From positions 1 to 64,000 of the forward strand of contig JAUYAK010000083.1 of NCBI GenBank assembly GCA_030693515.1: DNA of 64,000 bases. The letters run 5' to 3'. Shown in pieces: positions 34,538-43,673 of the stretch. Position 1 is the stretch's first letter. Each line of letters starts with the position of its first letter. The notes under the pieces are model-generated. The model saw nothing but the letters and a program-made list of their open reading frames with translations. It did not search any database and was not told the origin of the DNA. The position numbers and the translations under genes are program-made. Origin of the DNA: Opitutaceae bacterium. Its GTDB lineage: Bacteria > Verrucomicrobiota > Verrucomicrobiia > Opitutales > Opitutaceae.

Positions 34538-35989
34538 ATGAATCCCAAGAATCCCACGTTCGATCCGAATCGTCGCAAGTTTCTCGGCGCGTGCTGCGCT
34601 GCCGTGAGCGCCACCGGCATGCTCTCCACGCTGGCGCAGTTGCGCATGATGGGTGCGGTGGCCAGCTCCGATCAGGGGGCGGTCGTCCCGCCGCGCGCCG
34701 GGGCCTTGCCGCCGGACTACAAGGCCCTCGTCTGCCTCTTCCTCGCCGGCGGCAACGACGCCAACAACATGATCGTGCCTTTCGACACGGCGGGCTACAA
34801 CGCCTACGCTGCCGCCACGGGCCGCGGGGCCATCGCCCTGCCGCAGGGGCAGCTGCAGGGCATCACGCCCGCCACCGGCGATGGCCGCAGTTGGGCGCTG
34901 CACTCGAGTCTGAACGCGGATGTCGCCGGCACCAACAACACCGGCCTCAAGTCGCTCTTCGACGCGGGCAAGATGGCCCTCATTGGCAACGTCGGCACGC
35001 TCGTCGTGCCCACGACCAAGGCCCAATACAGTGCGCGCTCGGTGCCGCTGCCGCCGCAGCTCTTTTCCCACAACGACCAGCAGGTCGAGTGGCAGAGCAG
35101 CGTGCCGGACCGGCCGTTTACGACGGGCTGGGGCGGCCGGCTCGCCGACCTGACCCATGCCTTCAACGGCAGCTCGACCGTCTCGATGTCGATCAGCCTC
35201 AACGGCCAGAACTCTTTCCAGGTCGGTCGCAACATCGTCCAGTTTTCCGTGAATCAGAACGGGGCCATCGCGCTGTCGGGCGCCTCCACCAGTCCGACGA
35301 CCGCCGCCGGCCTTCGCACTCGCGCTCAGAACGACCTGCTGGCCTCGGCCAACGGCCACCTGTTCGAGACCGCCTTCGCGGGCATGACCTCTAGAGCCGT
35401 CTCGGACAGCGCGATGCTCTCCTCGATTCTGTCCGGCAACCCGCCGTTTGCGACGACCTTCTCGAACTCCAACCTGGGCCAGCAGTTGCGCACCATCGCG
35501 CGCCTGATCAACGCCGCGCCCCAGCTTGGTCTCAAGCGCCAGATTTTCTTCGCCCGCATCGGCGGCTGGGATCTGCACGATGCCCAGCTCGGCGCCCACG
35601 CTAATCTCTTTGCCGATGTGAGCCGTAATGTCTCGGCGTTCTACCGCACTACGGTTGAACTTGGTTGCGCGGAACAGGTTACGACCTTCACGGCTTCGGA
35701 TTTCGGTCGCACCTACAATACCAATGGAGACGGCTCCGATCACGGCTGGGGCTCCAACCACTTGGTGGTCGGTGGGGCGGTGAAAGGCGGGGACATTTAC
35801 GGCAAGATGGCCGACCTCACCATCCGGGGTCCCGACGATACTGGGAGCCGTGGTTCTTGGATTCCGACCACGAGCGTGGATGAATATTCGGCCACGTTGG
35901 CGGCGTGGTTTGGGGTCAGCGCCACCAACCTCCCGGTGGTCCTCCCCAACATCGGGCGATTCGCCAAACCCAATCTTGGTTTCGTCTGA
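34538..35989 (+). CDS. Tat-exported DUF1501 protein (pair 1)
   Basis: 483 residues with twin-arginine signal NRRKFLGACC (residues 11-20). The DUF1501 family shares the alkaline-phosphatase/sulfatase fold. Seen: CLFLAGGNDANNMIVP, LFSHNDQQVEWQSS, GWGGRLADL and TASDFGRTYNTNGDGSDHGWGSNH with the metal-type residues Asp, Asp and His. It is an acidic-metal enzyme by fold, but no activity has been shown for the family. Tat export of a folded protein with a likely metal centre fits. Pairs with the preceding DUF1800 gene, same order as pair 2. Confidence 0.93.
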   Translation: MNPKNPTFDPNRRKFLGACCAAVSATGMLSTLAQLRMMGAVASSDQGAVVPPRAGALPPDYKALVCLFLAGGNDANNMIVPFDTAGYNAYAAATGRGAIALPQGQLQGITPATGDGRSWALHSSLNADVAGTNNTGLKSLFDAGKMALIGNVGTLVVPTTKAQYSARSVPLPPQLFSHNDQQVEWQSSVPDRPFTTGWGGRLADLTHAFNGSSTVSMSISLNGQNSFQVGRNIVQFSVNQNGAIALSGASTSPTTAAGLRTRAQNDLLASANGHLFETAFAGMTSRAVSDSAMLSSILSGNPPFATTFSNSNLGQQLRTIARLINAAPQLGLKRQIFFARIGGWDLHDAQLGAHANLFADVSRNVSAFYRTTVELGCAEQVTTFTASDFGRTYNTNGDGSDHGWGSNHLVVGGAVKGGDIYGKMADLTIRGPDDTGSRGSWIPTTSVDEYSATLAAWFGVSATNLPVVLPNIGRFAKPNLGFV

Positions 35990-36128
35990 CCCGTCGTAAT
36001 GGGCGGGGGTAGTTACCGTAGGGTTGCCGCCCAGGACTCGACATCGGCGGGATGGGCGGCCAGCTTCCGCGCGTTACCTAGGACCTTGAGCGGCGTCATT
36101 GTCGCACCCCAACCCCATTTCTCGTCCG

Positions 36129-39100
36129 ATGAAAACCATGTCTGGCCCGATGAGGGCTATTATTGCCTGCGCGCTTAGCGCGCTCACCGCGGTGCAAGCC
36201 GCCGAGTTCGATCAACGCGTGGCCAATCTCTCGACCCGCGCGCAAGTGGGCACCGGAGCCAACGTCGCCGTGGTCGGCTTCGTCATTGGACCCGGCTCGG
36301 CCAAGACCGTGCTGATCCGCGCGGTCGGCCCCGGGCTCGGCAGCTTCGGCGTCGCCGGCACACTCGGCGACCCGCGCATCGACCTCTACGACAGCTCGTC
36401 GCCCGCGCGGCTGGTGACTTCGAACGATAATTGGCAGACGACTACGGCCGGCTCCATTGCGGCCAACGCCGCGACCTTCGGTTCAGTCGGGGCCTTTTCA
36501 CTGAGCAACGGCAGCCGCGACGCGGCGCTCGTGGCCTCGCTCGCGCCGGGGGCCTACACGGCGCAGGTCACGGGCGTCGGCGGCACCTCGGGCATCGCGC
36601 TGGTCGAAGTCTACGATGTGACCGGCCCGGCTCGCCTGATGAATCTTTCGACGCGGGCGCAGGTTGGCACGGGCGGCGGCATCTTGATTTCCGGCCTTTC
36701 GATTGCGCCGGGTGGCGGCCTGAGAAAATTCCTCGTCCGGGCCGCCGGCCCGACTCTGGGTGCCTTCGGCGTGGCCGGTGCGCTCGCCGATCCGGCGATT
36801 GCTGTGCTCAATGCGGCGGGCCAGCAGGTCGAGGCCAATGACAACTGGGGCACGGGTAACGCCGCGGCCCTTTCGACGGCCTTTGCCCAAGCGGGAGCCT
36901 TCGGGTTCACGGCCGGTTCACGCGACGCCGCGATGCTCTTGGATTTGGAGCCCGGCAAGAACTACACGATTCAAGTCAGCGGGGTCGGCAACACCACGGG
37001 TCTCGCGCTCATCGAGGTCTATGATCTGACCTCCGACGGTGCCGCGTCGGTGACGGTCGCCACTCGCACCGCCACGACGGACGCGCGCGGCGCACCTCCG
37101 GCGGTCTTCACGATTACCCGCTCTGGCCCGACGACCGCGCCGCTGACGGTCTATTACCAAATTACCGGCACGGCTGTGCCCGGGGTGGATTATCTGGCTC
37201 TGCCGGGCAGCGTCACCATCCCCGCCGGGGCTTCGAGTGCCAGCGTCGTCGTCTCCGCCATCGCCGGCAGTGGCGAAAACGCCATCAACAAGGACACCAC
37301 GCTCTCCCTTACGTCTGGCCCCGGTTACACGATCGGCGACAGCAGCGCGGCGGGCGTGACCATTTTCTACAATTCCGGCACGCTCTATATCGCCGCCCTG
37401 CGCCCGCCGCCCTCGGCCACGGCCTCGACGGCGTTTGGCACCGCCACGATCCAGCTCAGCGCGGACAACCGGTTTGCCGTGATCTCGGTGAATTTCTCCA
37501 GCCTCAGCTCGCCTGAGACGGTGGCCTACCTGCGCTTCGGCACGGGCAATGAGGTGGGAGCTGAACTCCTCCGGCTCCCGAATGGTCAAGTCAGCGGGGC
37601 CTCATGGACCTTCACGGGTTCCGGAGCGCTGAGCGCGGCCGACATCGTGCAAGGCCTGAAAGACGGACGCATCTTCCTCAGCATCGAATCCGCACGGTTC
37701 CCTACCGGTGAGCTCCGCGGCACGTTCGTGCAGACGAGCGGATCGCTTACGTTCACGCCGCCTGCGGCCCCGCCGGCGCTCGGCAACGCACCGCTCTCCG
37801 CCACCGATGCGGCGCGGTTTCTTATCCAGGGCACCTTTGGCCCGACCAAGGCTGAAATCGACGCCTTGGCCGGCAAGACCCCCGCGGATCTCAATACGTG
37901 GATTTCCCAGCAGGTCGCGCTTCAGCCTTCACTGCACCTCACCGCGATCGACGCGGACTACCAGACCTACACTGCCACACTGGACAATCCCCAGTATTCG
38001 CAGGCCAATCGCCAGGCCGCATGGTGGAAACTCTCCGTGACGGCGCCGGACCAGCTCCGGCAGCGCGTGGCCTTCGCTCTTAGCGAGATCCTCGTGGTCT
38101 CGGATCTGAACGGCATGCTGAACACCAACGCGCGCGCTCTGGCCAACTACTACGACATCTTGGTCAAAGGAGCCTTCGGCAATTACCGGCAGGTGCTCGA
38201 GGAGGTCACGCTGAGCCCCATGATGGGCATCTATCTCACGTCGCTGCGCAACGGCAAGGCGACCTTCAACGCCGCAGGCCAGCAACTCACCGCCGCCGAC
38301 GAGAATTATGCCCGCGAGGTGATGCAGCTCTTCACCGTCGGGGTAAACCTGCTCCAACCCGATGGCACGTTGAAACTCGACCCGCTCGGCGTGCCGATCC
38401 CGACTTACGACAACACCACCATCACCGAGATGGCTAAGGTGTTCACGGGCTGGGGCTATTACTCAGCCAACCCGATGCCGAATTTTCGCGGCGAACCGGT
38501 GAACAACCTTCGTCCGATGATGCTTTACCCGGCGTTCCACGAAGACCGGGCCAAGACCATCATCGGCGGGCTCACGCTTCCGGCCAACCAAGGCGGTGCC
38601 AAAGACCTCAAGGACACCCTCGACGCGCTCGTGAATCATCCCAACACCGCGCCCTTCATCTCGCGGCAGCTGATCCAGCGGCTGGTCACGGCCAATCCGA
38701 GCCCCGGCTATGTTTACCGCGTGGCGCAGGCCTTCTCCAACAACGGCGCAGGTGTGCGGGGTGACCTCGGTGCGGTGGTCCGCGCCCTCCTGATGGACCA
38801 CGAGGCTCGTTCCAACGAAGTCGCCTCGACCGCCGCCTTCGGCAAACTCAAGGAGCCCCTGCTGCGCGCCACCGCGATCCTGCGGGCCTTCAACGGCGGC
38901 GCAAACAACGAACGCTTCACCATCTCGAATCCCGAGACGACGCTCGCCCAAGCCGCGCTCCGCGCTCCCACGGTCTTCAACTTCTTCGAGCCTGATTTCG
39001 TCCAGCCCGGCGTTTTGGCGTCGGCCGGTCTGGTGGCGCCTGAGTATCAGATCCTGACCGATACCACGGCCATCAGCATGCCCAACTTGCTGTGGAATTA

Positions 39101-39407
39101 TATCTACGCCGGGCGCACGGGCATTCCCGGTGCCACCACGGTCTTCAACCCCGCCGAGGCGACCGTCGGTGTGCGGTTCGATGCTGCGCTCCTCGCCCTG
39201 GCCCGCACCCCGCAGGCCCTGGTGGATTACGCGAATCTCGTCCTCGCCGCCGGCGCCCTGCCCAAGAGCGTGACGGATCGCTTTGTCGCCGCTATCACCG
39301 CGATGCCGACGAGCACCGCCACCGTCTATGGGGCCGCCGACCTTGAGCGGGTGCGCTCTGTCGTCTACCTCACCGTTTCCGTTCCCCAAGGCGCCATCCA
39401 GAAATAA
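36129..39407 (+). CDS. Secreted DUF1800 protein with STR, Calx-beta and CHRD domains (pair 2)
   Basis: 1092 residues with the same plan as pair 1: signal peptide, two STR modules (about 30-165 and 165-300), Calx-beta (305-420, VYYQITGTAVPGVDY), CHRD (420-540, STAFGTATIQLSADNRFAVISVNFSSL ... FPTGELRGTF), DUF1800 (about 560-1092: ARFLIQGTFGPTKAEI, QLRQRVAFALSEILV, DENYAREVMQLFTVG). It looks like a diverged tandem copy of the gene at 31280. The ATG at 36129 is used; a second ATG nine bases later (36138) also keeps the signal peptide. The DUF1501 partner starts eight bases after the stop. Confidence 0.9.
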   Translation: MKTMSGPMRAIIACALSALTAVQAAEFDQRVANLSTRAQVGTGANVAVVGFVIGPGSAKTVLIRAVGPGLGSFGVAGTLGDPRIDLYDSSSPARLVTSNDNWQTTTAGSIAANAATFGSVGAFSLSNGSRDAALVASLAPGAYTAQVTGVGGTSGIALVEVYDVTGPARLMNLSTRAQVGTGGGILISGLSIAPGGGLRKFLVRAAGPTLGAFGVAGALADPAIAVLNAAGQQVEANDNWGTGNAAALSTAFAQAGAFGFTAGSRDAAMLLDLEPGKNYTIQVSGVGNTTGLALIEVYDLTSDGAASVTVATRTATTDARGAPPAVFTITRSGPTTAPLTVYYQITGTAVPGVDYLALPGSVTIPAGASSASVVVSAIAGSGENAINKDTTLSLTSGPGYTIGDSSAAGVTIFYNSGTLYIAALRPPPSATASTAFGTATIQLSADNRFAVISVNFSSLSSPETVAYLRFGTGNEVGAELLRLPNGQVSGASWTFTGSGALSAADIVQGLKDGRIFLSIESARFPTGELRGTFVQTSGSLTFTPPAAPPALGNAPLSATDAARFLIQGTFGPTKAEIDALAGKTPADLNTWISQQVALQPSLHLTAIDADYQTYTATLDNPQYSQANRQAAWWKLSVTAPDQLRQRVAFALSEILVVSDLNGMLNTNARALANYYDILVKGAFGNYRQVLEEVTLSPMMGIYLTSLRNGKATFNAAGQQLTAADENYAREVMQLFTVGVNLLQPDGTLKLDPLGVPIPTYDNTTITEMAKVFTGWGYYSANPMPNFRGEPVNNLRPMMLYPAFHEDRAKTIIGGLTLPANQGGAKDLKDTLDALVNHPNTAPFISRQLIQRLVTANPSPGYVYRVAQAFSNNGAGVRGDLGAVVRALLMDHEARSNEVASTAAFGKLKEPLLRATAILRAFNGGANNERFTISNPETTLAQAALRAPTVFNFFEPDFVQPGVLASAGLVAPEYQILTDTTAISMPNLLWNYIYAGRTGIPGATTVFNPAEATVGVRFDAALLALARTPQALVDYANLVLAAGALPKSVTDRFVAAITAMPTSTATVYGAADLERVRSVVYLTVSVPQGAIQK

Positions 39408-39415
39408 CCATCGCC

Positions 39416-40870
39416 ATGAATCCCAAGACGGCCACCCCTGATCTCTCCCGCCGCAATTTCGTGGGCGCTTGCTGCGCCTCCGTCGGCGCCACCGGTTTCC
39501 TTTCCGCGCTTTCCCAGCTACGGCTGATGGGCGCCGCGGCCGCCGACTCGTCGTCGGAGCCTGCTCGGGCCGGCGCACCGCAATCGGACTACAAGGCCCT
39601 CGTGTGCCTCTTCCTCGCCGGTGGCAACGACGCCAACAACTTGGTCGTCCCCACGGATGATGCCACCTATGCCGCCTATACCGGCGGCCGCGGTGTCCTC
39701 TCGTTGCCGCGGAGTGCAGTGCTGCCCATCACACCTAGGACCAGCGACGGGCGCTCGTGGGGTCTCCACCCCGCGCTCGTCGAACTGAAGAACCGCTTCG
39801 ACCAAGGTAAATTCGCCGTGCTCGCCAACGTCGGCACCCTCACCCGCCCGCTGACCAAGCAGCTTTACCTCACCCGGCCCGACCTGCGGCCGATGCAGCT
39901 CTTCTCTCATAACGACCAGCAGGTCGAGTGGCAGACCAGCGTGCCCGACAAGCCTTTCAACGAAGTCGGCACCGGTTGGGGCGGTCGCATGGCAGACCTC
40001 ATCAATTCGATGAATGCGAATAACCGCATCTCGATGTCGCTCACCCTGAACGGCCAGAACACGTTCCAAGTCGGCAAGAGTGTTTCCCAGTATGCGGTTG
40101 GCACCACGGGCGCGATTGCCCTCACCGGCAGTGGCACCGGCACGTCGGTCAATGGCATCCGCACCGCGGCCTTGAACGACGCCCTCGCGGCGCAGAACGC
40201 CAACCTCTTCGAGACCGCCTTCGGTGGCCTCACCTCCGGGGCCCTCGGCAACAGTGCGCTGCTCTCCTCAATCATCACCGGCGCGAGTCCCGTGCAGACC
40301 ATCTTCAGCCGCGTGCCCAATTCCAGCCTCGCGCAGCAGCTCCACATGGTGGCGCGCCTCGTCAACGCCCAGGCCCAGCTCAATCTCAAGCGCCAGATCT
40401 TCTTTGTTCGCATCGGCGGCTTCGATCTCCACGACAACCAGGTGGTCCTCGGCAACACGGTCAGCGGCGCCCACGCCAACCTCCTGCGCGACATCAGCCT
40501 TTCGCTGAATGCGTTTTACGACGCGCTCACTCAGCTCGGCGCGCAGGATCAGGTCACCACGTTCACCGCCTCCGATTTCGGCCGCACCTACGACACCAAT
40601 GGCGACGGCTCCGACCACGGCTGGGGCAGCCACCACTTCATGCTCGGTGGCGCGGTCAACGGCGGCGACATCTACGGGCGCATGCCCGACTTCACGCGCG
40701 ACGGTCCGGACGACACCGGCCGCGGCCGCTGGATCCCGAGCACGAGCGTCGATCAGTTCGCCGGCACGCTCGCGAAATGGTTCGGCGTCAGCGCCACCAA
40801 CCTCCCGTTGATCCTCCCGAACATCGGCCGCTTTGAACGGCCCGACCTCGGGTTCATGAACAACGCATGA
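39416..40870 (+). CDS. Tat-exported DUF1501 protein (pair 2)
   Basis: 484 residues, twin-arginine signal SRRNFVGACC (residues 10-19), then CLFLAGGNDANNLVVP, LFSHNDQQVEWQTS, GWGGRMADL, TASDFGRTYDTNGDGSDHGWGSHH. Clear paralogue of the DUF1501 protein at 34538. The stop overlaps the next start by ATGA (40867-40870), which links the pair to the type II secretion-like operon that follows. Confidence 0.93.
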   Translation: MNPKTATPDLSRRNFVGACCASVGATGFLSALSQLRLMGAAAADSSSEPARAGAPQSDYKALVCLFLAGGNDANNLVVPTDDATYAAYTGGRGVLSLPRSAVLPITPRTSDGRSWGLHPALVELKNRFDQGKFAVLANVGTLTRPLTKQLYLTRPDLRPMQLFSHNDQQVEWQTSVPDKPFNEVGTGWGGRMADLINSMNANNRISMSLTLNGQNTFQVGKSVSQYAVGTTGAIALTGSGTGTSVNGIRTAALNDALAAQNANLFETAFGGLTSGALGNSALLSSIITGASPVQTIFSRVPNSSLAQQLHMVARLVNAQAQLNLKRQIFFVRIGGFDLHDNQVVLGNTVSGAHANLLRDISLSLNAFYDALTQLGAQDQVTTFTASDFGRTYDTNGDGSDHGWGSHHFMLGGAVNGGDIYGRMPDFTRDGPDDTGRGRWIPSTSVDQFAGTLAKWFGVSATNLPLILPNIGRFERPDLGFMNNA

Positions 40871-41400
40871 CCGCGCGGCGCACTCTCGCCGCCTGCGTCA
40901 TCGCGATCTGCCTCGGGATCGCCCTTTGGTTTTTTTGGCCGCGCCACGCGCCGCGCGCTTCCGGCGCAGCGTCGGCTCCCTCGACTGCGACGACACCTCC
41001 GCCCGGCGCTCCACCCGCCCGTCTCGCGGCGGCCGACGATCGCCCCATCGAAGGCGAAAGCCGGATTGCCGATGCCCTCAACGCTCCCGGCGGCGATATC
41101 CGCGCCGACCTTCGGATTCTCAACGAGGTCTTCGAGACGTGGCAGACCAACTTCGCCCAGACCGGCAACCCCGTCGGCGAAAACGCCGAGATTACCGCCG
41201 CGCTCACCGGCGAAAACCTCCACCGCTTTGCCTTCATCCCGCGCGGCCACCGCGCCATCAATGCCCGCGGAGAACTCACTGACCGCTGGGGCACGCCGTT
41301 CCGCTTCCACCAGATCAGCGGCCAGCAGATGGAGATTCGCAGCGCCGGCCCGGATCGCAATTTTTTGACTGACGACGACGCCTTCTGGCCGCCGCGCTGA
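40867..41400 (+). CDS. Membrane-anchored protein with GspG-like C-terminal pattern
   Basis: 177 residues. One N-terminal membrane helix (LAACVIAICLGIALWFF), a Pro/Ala linker (about 32-62) and a soluble C-terminal part. The end, LTDRWGTPFRFHQISGQQMEIRSAGPDRNFLTDDD, resembles the DPWGxPYxY ... SxGxDGxxGTxDD tail of major pseudopilins. There is no prepilin cleavage site (GFxxxE), so it is not a normal pilin. It overlaps the DUF1501 gene by ATGA and precedes the gspG-like gene by 76 bases. Possibly an adaptor between the DUF1800/DUF1501 pair and the secretion system. Confidence 0.6.
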   Translation: MTARRTLAACVIAICLGIALWFFWPRHAPRASGAASAPSTATTPPPGAPPARLAAADDRPIEGESRIADALNAPGGDIRADLRILNEVFETWQTNFAQTGNPVGENAEITAALTGENLHRFAFIPRGHRAINARGELTDRWGTPFRFHQISGQQMEIRSAGPDRNFLTDDDAFWPPR

Positions 41401-41476
41401 GGCTCGTCCTCGCGGGAACCTTCGTGTGCCGCGCGCGTCTCGACAACGTCCCGCGCCTCCGCATCGTTTTTCCGCC

Positions 41477-41944
41477 ATGCGCTTTCATCGAAAAAACTCC
41501 CGTCGCGCCGCCTGCACGCGCGGCTTCTCGCTCCTCGAGATTCTCGTGGTGCTCGCGATCATCGGTCTGCTCGTCGGTCTCGCGCTCACGAACGTCGGCA
41601 ACATCTTCGGCGGCGCGCAGATTGGCACCGCGCAGCTCTTCGTGCGCGAAAGCGTCAAGACTCCGCTCACCGCCTACCGCATTCACATGGGCGATTTTCC
41701 CTCCACGGCGGAGGGTTTGCAGGCGCTCATCACGCGTCCGTCCGCCAAGGGTGACAAGTGGTTCGGCCCTTACGTCGATGCCGGCAAGCTCGATAAGGAT
41801 CCTTGGGGCGAGCCTTACCAATACGCCTACCCTGGCACGCACAACAAGGGAACCTACGACATCTGGTCCAAGGGCCCCGACAAGCAGTCTGGCACCGCCG
41901 ACGACATCGGCAACTGGGATTCCGCGCCCACGGTCGCGAAGTGA
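41477..41944 (+). CDS. gspG: Type II secretion major pseudopilin GspG
   Basis: 155 residues. Prepilin cleavage site RG-FSLLEILVV with Glu at +5, hydrophobic helix, then the GspG core: PLTAYRIHMGDFPSTAEGLQALITRP, KWFGPYV, LDKDPWGEPYQYAYPGTHNKGTYDIWSKGPDKQSGTADDIGNW. The last stretch holds the calcium-binding acidic residues of the family. The start at 41477 gives the normal short basic leader. First gene of a GHIJK-L-M order. Needs a prepilin peptidase, not seen here. Confidence 0.95.
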   Translation: MRFHRKNSRRAACTRGFSLLEILVVLAIIGLLVGLALTNVGNIFGGAQIGTAQLFVRESVKTPLTAYRIHMGDFPSTAEGLQALITRPSAKGDKWFGPYVDAGKLDKDPWGEPYQYAYPGTHNKGTYDIWSKGPDKQSGTADDIGNWDSAPTVAK

Positions 41945-41967
41945 GGGCGCTGCGCGGCGCCGGCCCG

Positions 41968-42549
41968 ATGTCTTGGCCCACCACTCTCCGCGCCGCGCGC
42001 GGCTTCTCGCTGCTCGAGGTGCTGCTGGTCGTCGCCATCGTCGGGCTGATTGCGAGTGTGCTCGTCGGCGGAGCCGGAACGCTCATTGGTGAGCGGGCGG
42101 TCGCGCCCAACGATGTTTTCTGGAAAGCCGTGCAGGAGGCGCGCAAAACCGCGCTCAAGTCCGGCCATGAAATCCGCCTGAAGTGGGACAAGGAGAAGAA
42201 GCGCTTCCTGCTTCTCGATGGCACCGCGTCCGCCACGCTCGCGGCCGATGGCTTCACGCGCGAGGAGACGCCGTTGAAGGAATTTCCCGTGCCGGCGGAG
42301 GGCGGCGAACTCGCGGTGGAGTTTCTCGCGCCCGCCTCCAAGGGCGGGGGCGGCAACGCCATCCTCGTGGGCGGCGTGCTGCTCGAGGCCCGCACAATCC
42401 CGCACGTCACGTTTTTCCCCGATGGCACGTGCGCGCCGTTTCGCGCGCAGTTCGTCCGCGGCGGCGGGGTGACCGTGCTCGCCATCGACCCGTGGACGTG
42501 CGCCGAGATGCTCACGCCGCCCGATCCCTATGCGCTGCCGGCTTTCTGA
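41968..42549 (+). CDS. gspH: Type II secretion minor pseudopilin GspH-like
   Basis: 193 residues. Cleavage site RG-FSLLEVLLVVAIVGLIAS with Glu at +5, followed by a beta-rich soluble part (HEIRLKWDKEKKRFLLL, VTFFPDGTCAPFRAQF), like GspH. ATG at 41968 is used; a GTG at 41941 overlapping the gspG stop as GTGA would add nine residues and is equally possible. The gene overlaps gspI by 20 bases. Confidence 0.85.
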   Translation: MSWPTTLRAARGFSLLEVLLVVAIVGLIASVLVGGAGTLIGERAVAPNDVFWKAVQEARKTALKSGHEIRLKWDKEKKRFLLLDGTASATLAADGFTREETPLKEFPVPAEGGELAVEFLAPASKGGGGNAILVGGVLLEARTIPHVTFFPDGTCAPFRAQFVRGGGVTVLAIDPWTCAEMLTPPDPYALPAF

Positions 42550-43009
42550 GCATCGCCGCGCCCGCGGTTTCACGCTGCTCGAGGTCCTCGTGGGCCTCGC
42601 AATTGTGGCGATGGCGGTGATCGTGCTCGGCGCTTCCTACCTCAACGTCCTCACCAGCTATGAGGTCGTGTCGCGCGGCATGCAGATTAACGAGGATGTC
42701 GCCTTCGCCCGGCAGCAGGTCCTCCGCGAGCCCGATCGCAAGAAGCTCGAGCAGGGCGGCGAATTCGAGACCGCTGGTGGCCGGCGCGCCCGCTGGAGCG
42801 TCGAGATCATCTCGACCGGGCTGCCGGATGTCTTCGAGGTCGCCTTCACCTGCGAGATTGCCGAGCCGGCGCGGGCGGAGCCCGATAAGGTCATGCAGCG
42901 CTTCACCGTGCTGCGCCCCACCTGGTCCATTGACGCGGCGGAGCAGGGCAAGCTCCGCGAGGAAATAAAGAAACGCATCCTCGAGTCGCAGGTGAAGAAA
43001 TCCGCATGA
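42530..43009 (+). CDS. gspI: Type II secretion minor pseudopilin GspI-like
   Basis: 159 residues. Cleavage site RG-FTLLEVLVGLAIVAMAV with Glu at +5; short soluble domain. The position between gspH and gspJ and the size fit GspI, which nucleates the pseudopilus tip with J and K. The start is inside the end of the gspH frame; the stop overlaps gspJ by ATGA (43006-43009). Confidence 0.85.
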   Translation: MRCRLSEHRRARGFTLLEVLVGLAIVAMAVIVLGASYLNVLTSYEVVSRGMQINEDVAFARQQVLREPDRKKLEQGGEFETAGGRRARWSVEIISTGLPDVFEVAFTCEIAEPARAEPDKVMQRFTVLRPTWSIDAAEQGKLREEIKKRILESQVKKSA

Positions 43010-43671
43010 GCCCGCGCGCCGCCCCTTCCGTCCACGTTCGCGGTTTCACCTTTATCGAGGTTCTGCTGGCGCTCGCGCTGGTCGGGCTGCTGCTCGTGGC
43101 GATGAACACGTTTGTTTTTTCGATGGGCGAGCTCTGGGGCCGGCGTTCCGACGTGCGGCTCTTCGAGCAGCACGTGCGCGCCGTCACGCGGTTTCTCGAG
43201 CGGGAGCTGCGCTCCGCCGCGCTCCCGCCGGCCGCCCGCGCCAACTCGGCGCCCATCGCCCTGCAGGAAATCCGTCCGCGTGGCGGCCTCACCGAAAAGC
43301 TCCTCACCTTCGAGCTGCCCGGGGGCGGCCGTTTCTTTGACTGGCCGGAGCAGCCGCTGCCCGAGGTCGTGTGCTCGCTGCAAGCGCGGCGCGGCGAGGG
43401 GCTCGTGCTGCTCTGGCACTCGCGCCTCGAGCGCGATTTCGATTCCGATTCGCCGCGCGAGACGGTGCTCACGCCGCTCGTCACCGAGCTCGCCTACGAC
43501 TACTACGATGCCGACACGCGCCGCTGGAGCACCGAGATGCGCCTCAAGACCGACGCGCAGGGTCAGCCCATGACGCCGCAGCGCCTGCGCGTGAAGTTCG
43601 CTTACGGCCAGCTCACGCGCGAAGCCATCGTCACGCTGCCTTCGCCCGGGGAGGGGCTGCCCGTTTTTTGA
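43006..43671 (+). CDS. gspJ: Type II secretion minor pseudopilin GspJ-like
   Basis: 221 residues. Cleavage site RG-FTFIEVLLALALVGLLL with Glu at +5, then RLFEQHVRAVTRFLERELRSAALPP and a soluble domain with LVTELAYDYYDADTRRW, typical of GspJ. Overlaps gspI (ATGA) and lies two bases from the next gene. Confidence 0.86.
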   Translation: MSPRAAPSVHVRGFTFIEVLLALALVGLLLVAMNTFVFSMGELWGRRSDVRLFEQHVRAVTRFLERELRSAALPPAARANSAPIALQEIRPRGGLTEKLLTFELPGGGRFFDWPEQPLPEVVCSLQARRGEGLVLLWHSRLERDFDSDSPRETVLTPLVTELAYDYYDADTRRWSTEMRLKTDAQGQPMTPQRLRVKFAYGQLTREAIVTLPSPGEGLPVF

Positions 43672-43673
43672 CC

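Noticed and set aside
35990-36128. Regulatory element or small gene between the two DUF1800/DUF1501 pairs
   Set aside because: 139 bases without a convincing hairpin, promoter pair or coding frame.
31280-40870. Recent transposition as cause of the doubled DUF1800/DUF1501 pairs
   Set aside because: No insertion sequence or flanking target duplication is visible and the copies are well diverged; old tandem duplication is the simpler reading.
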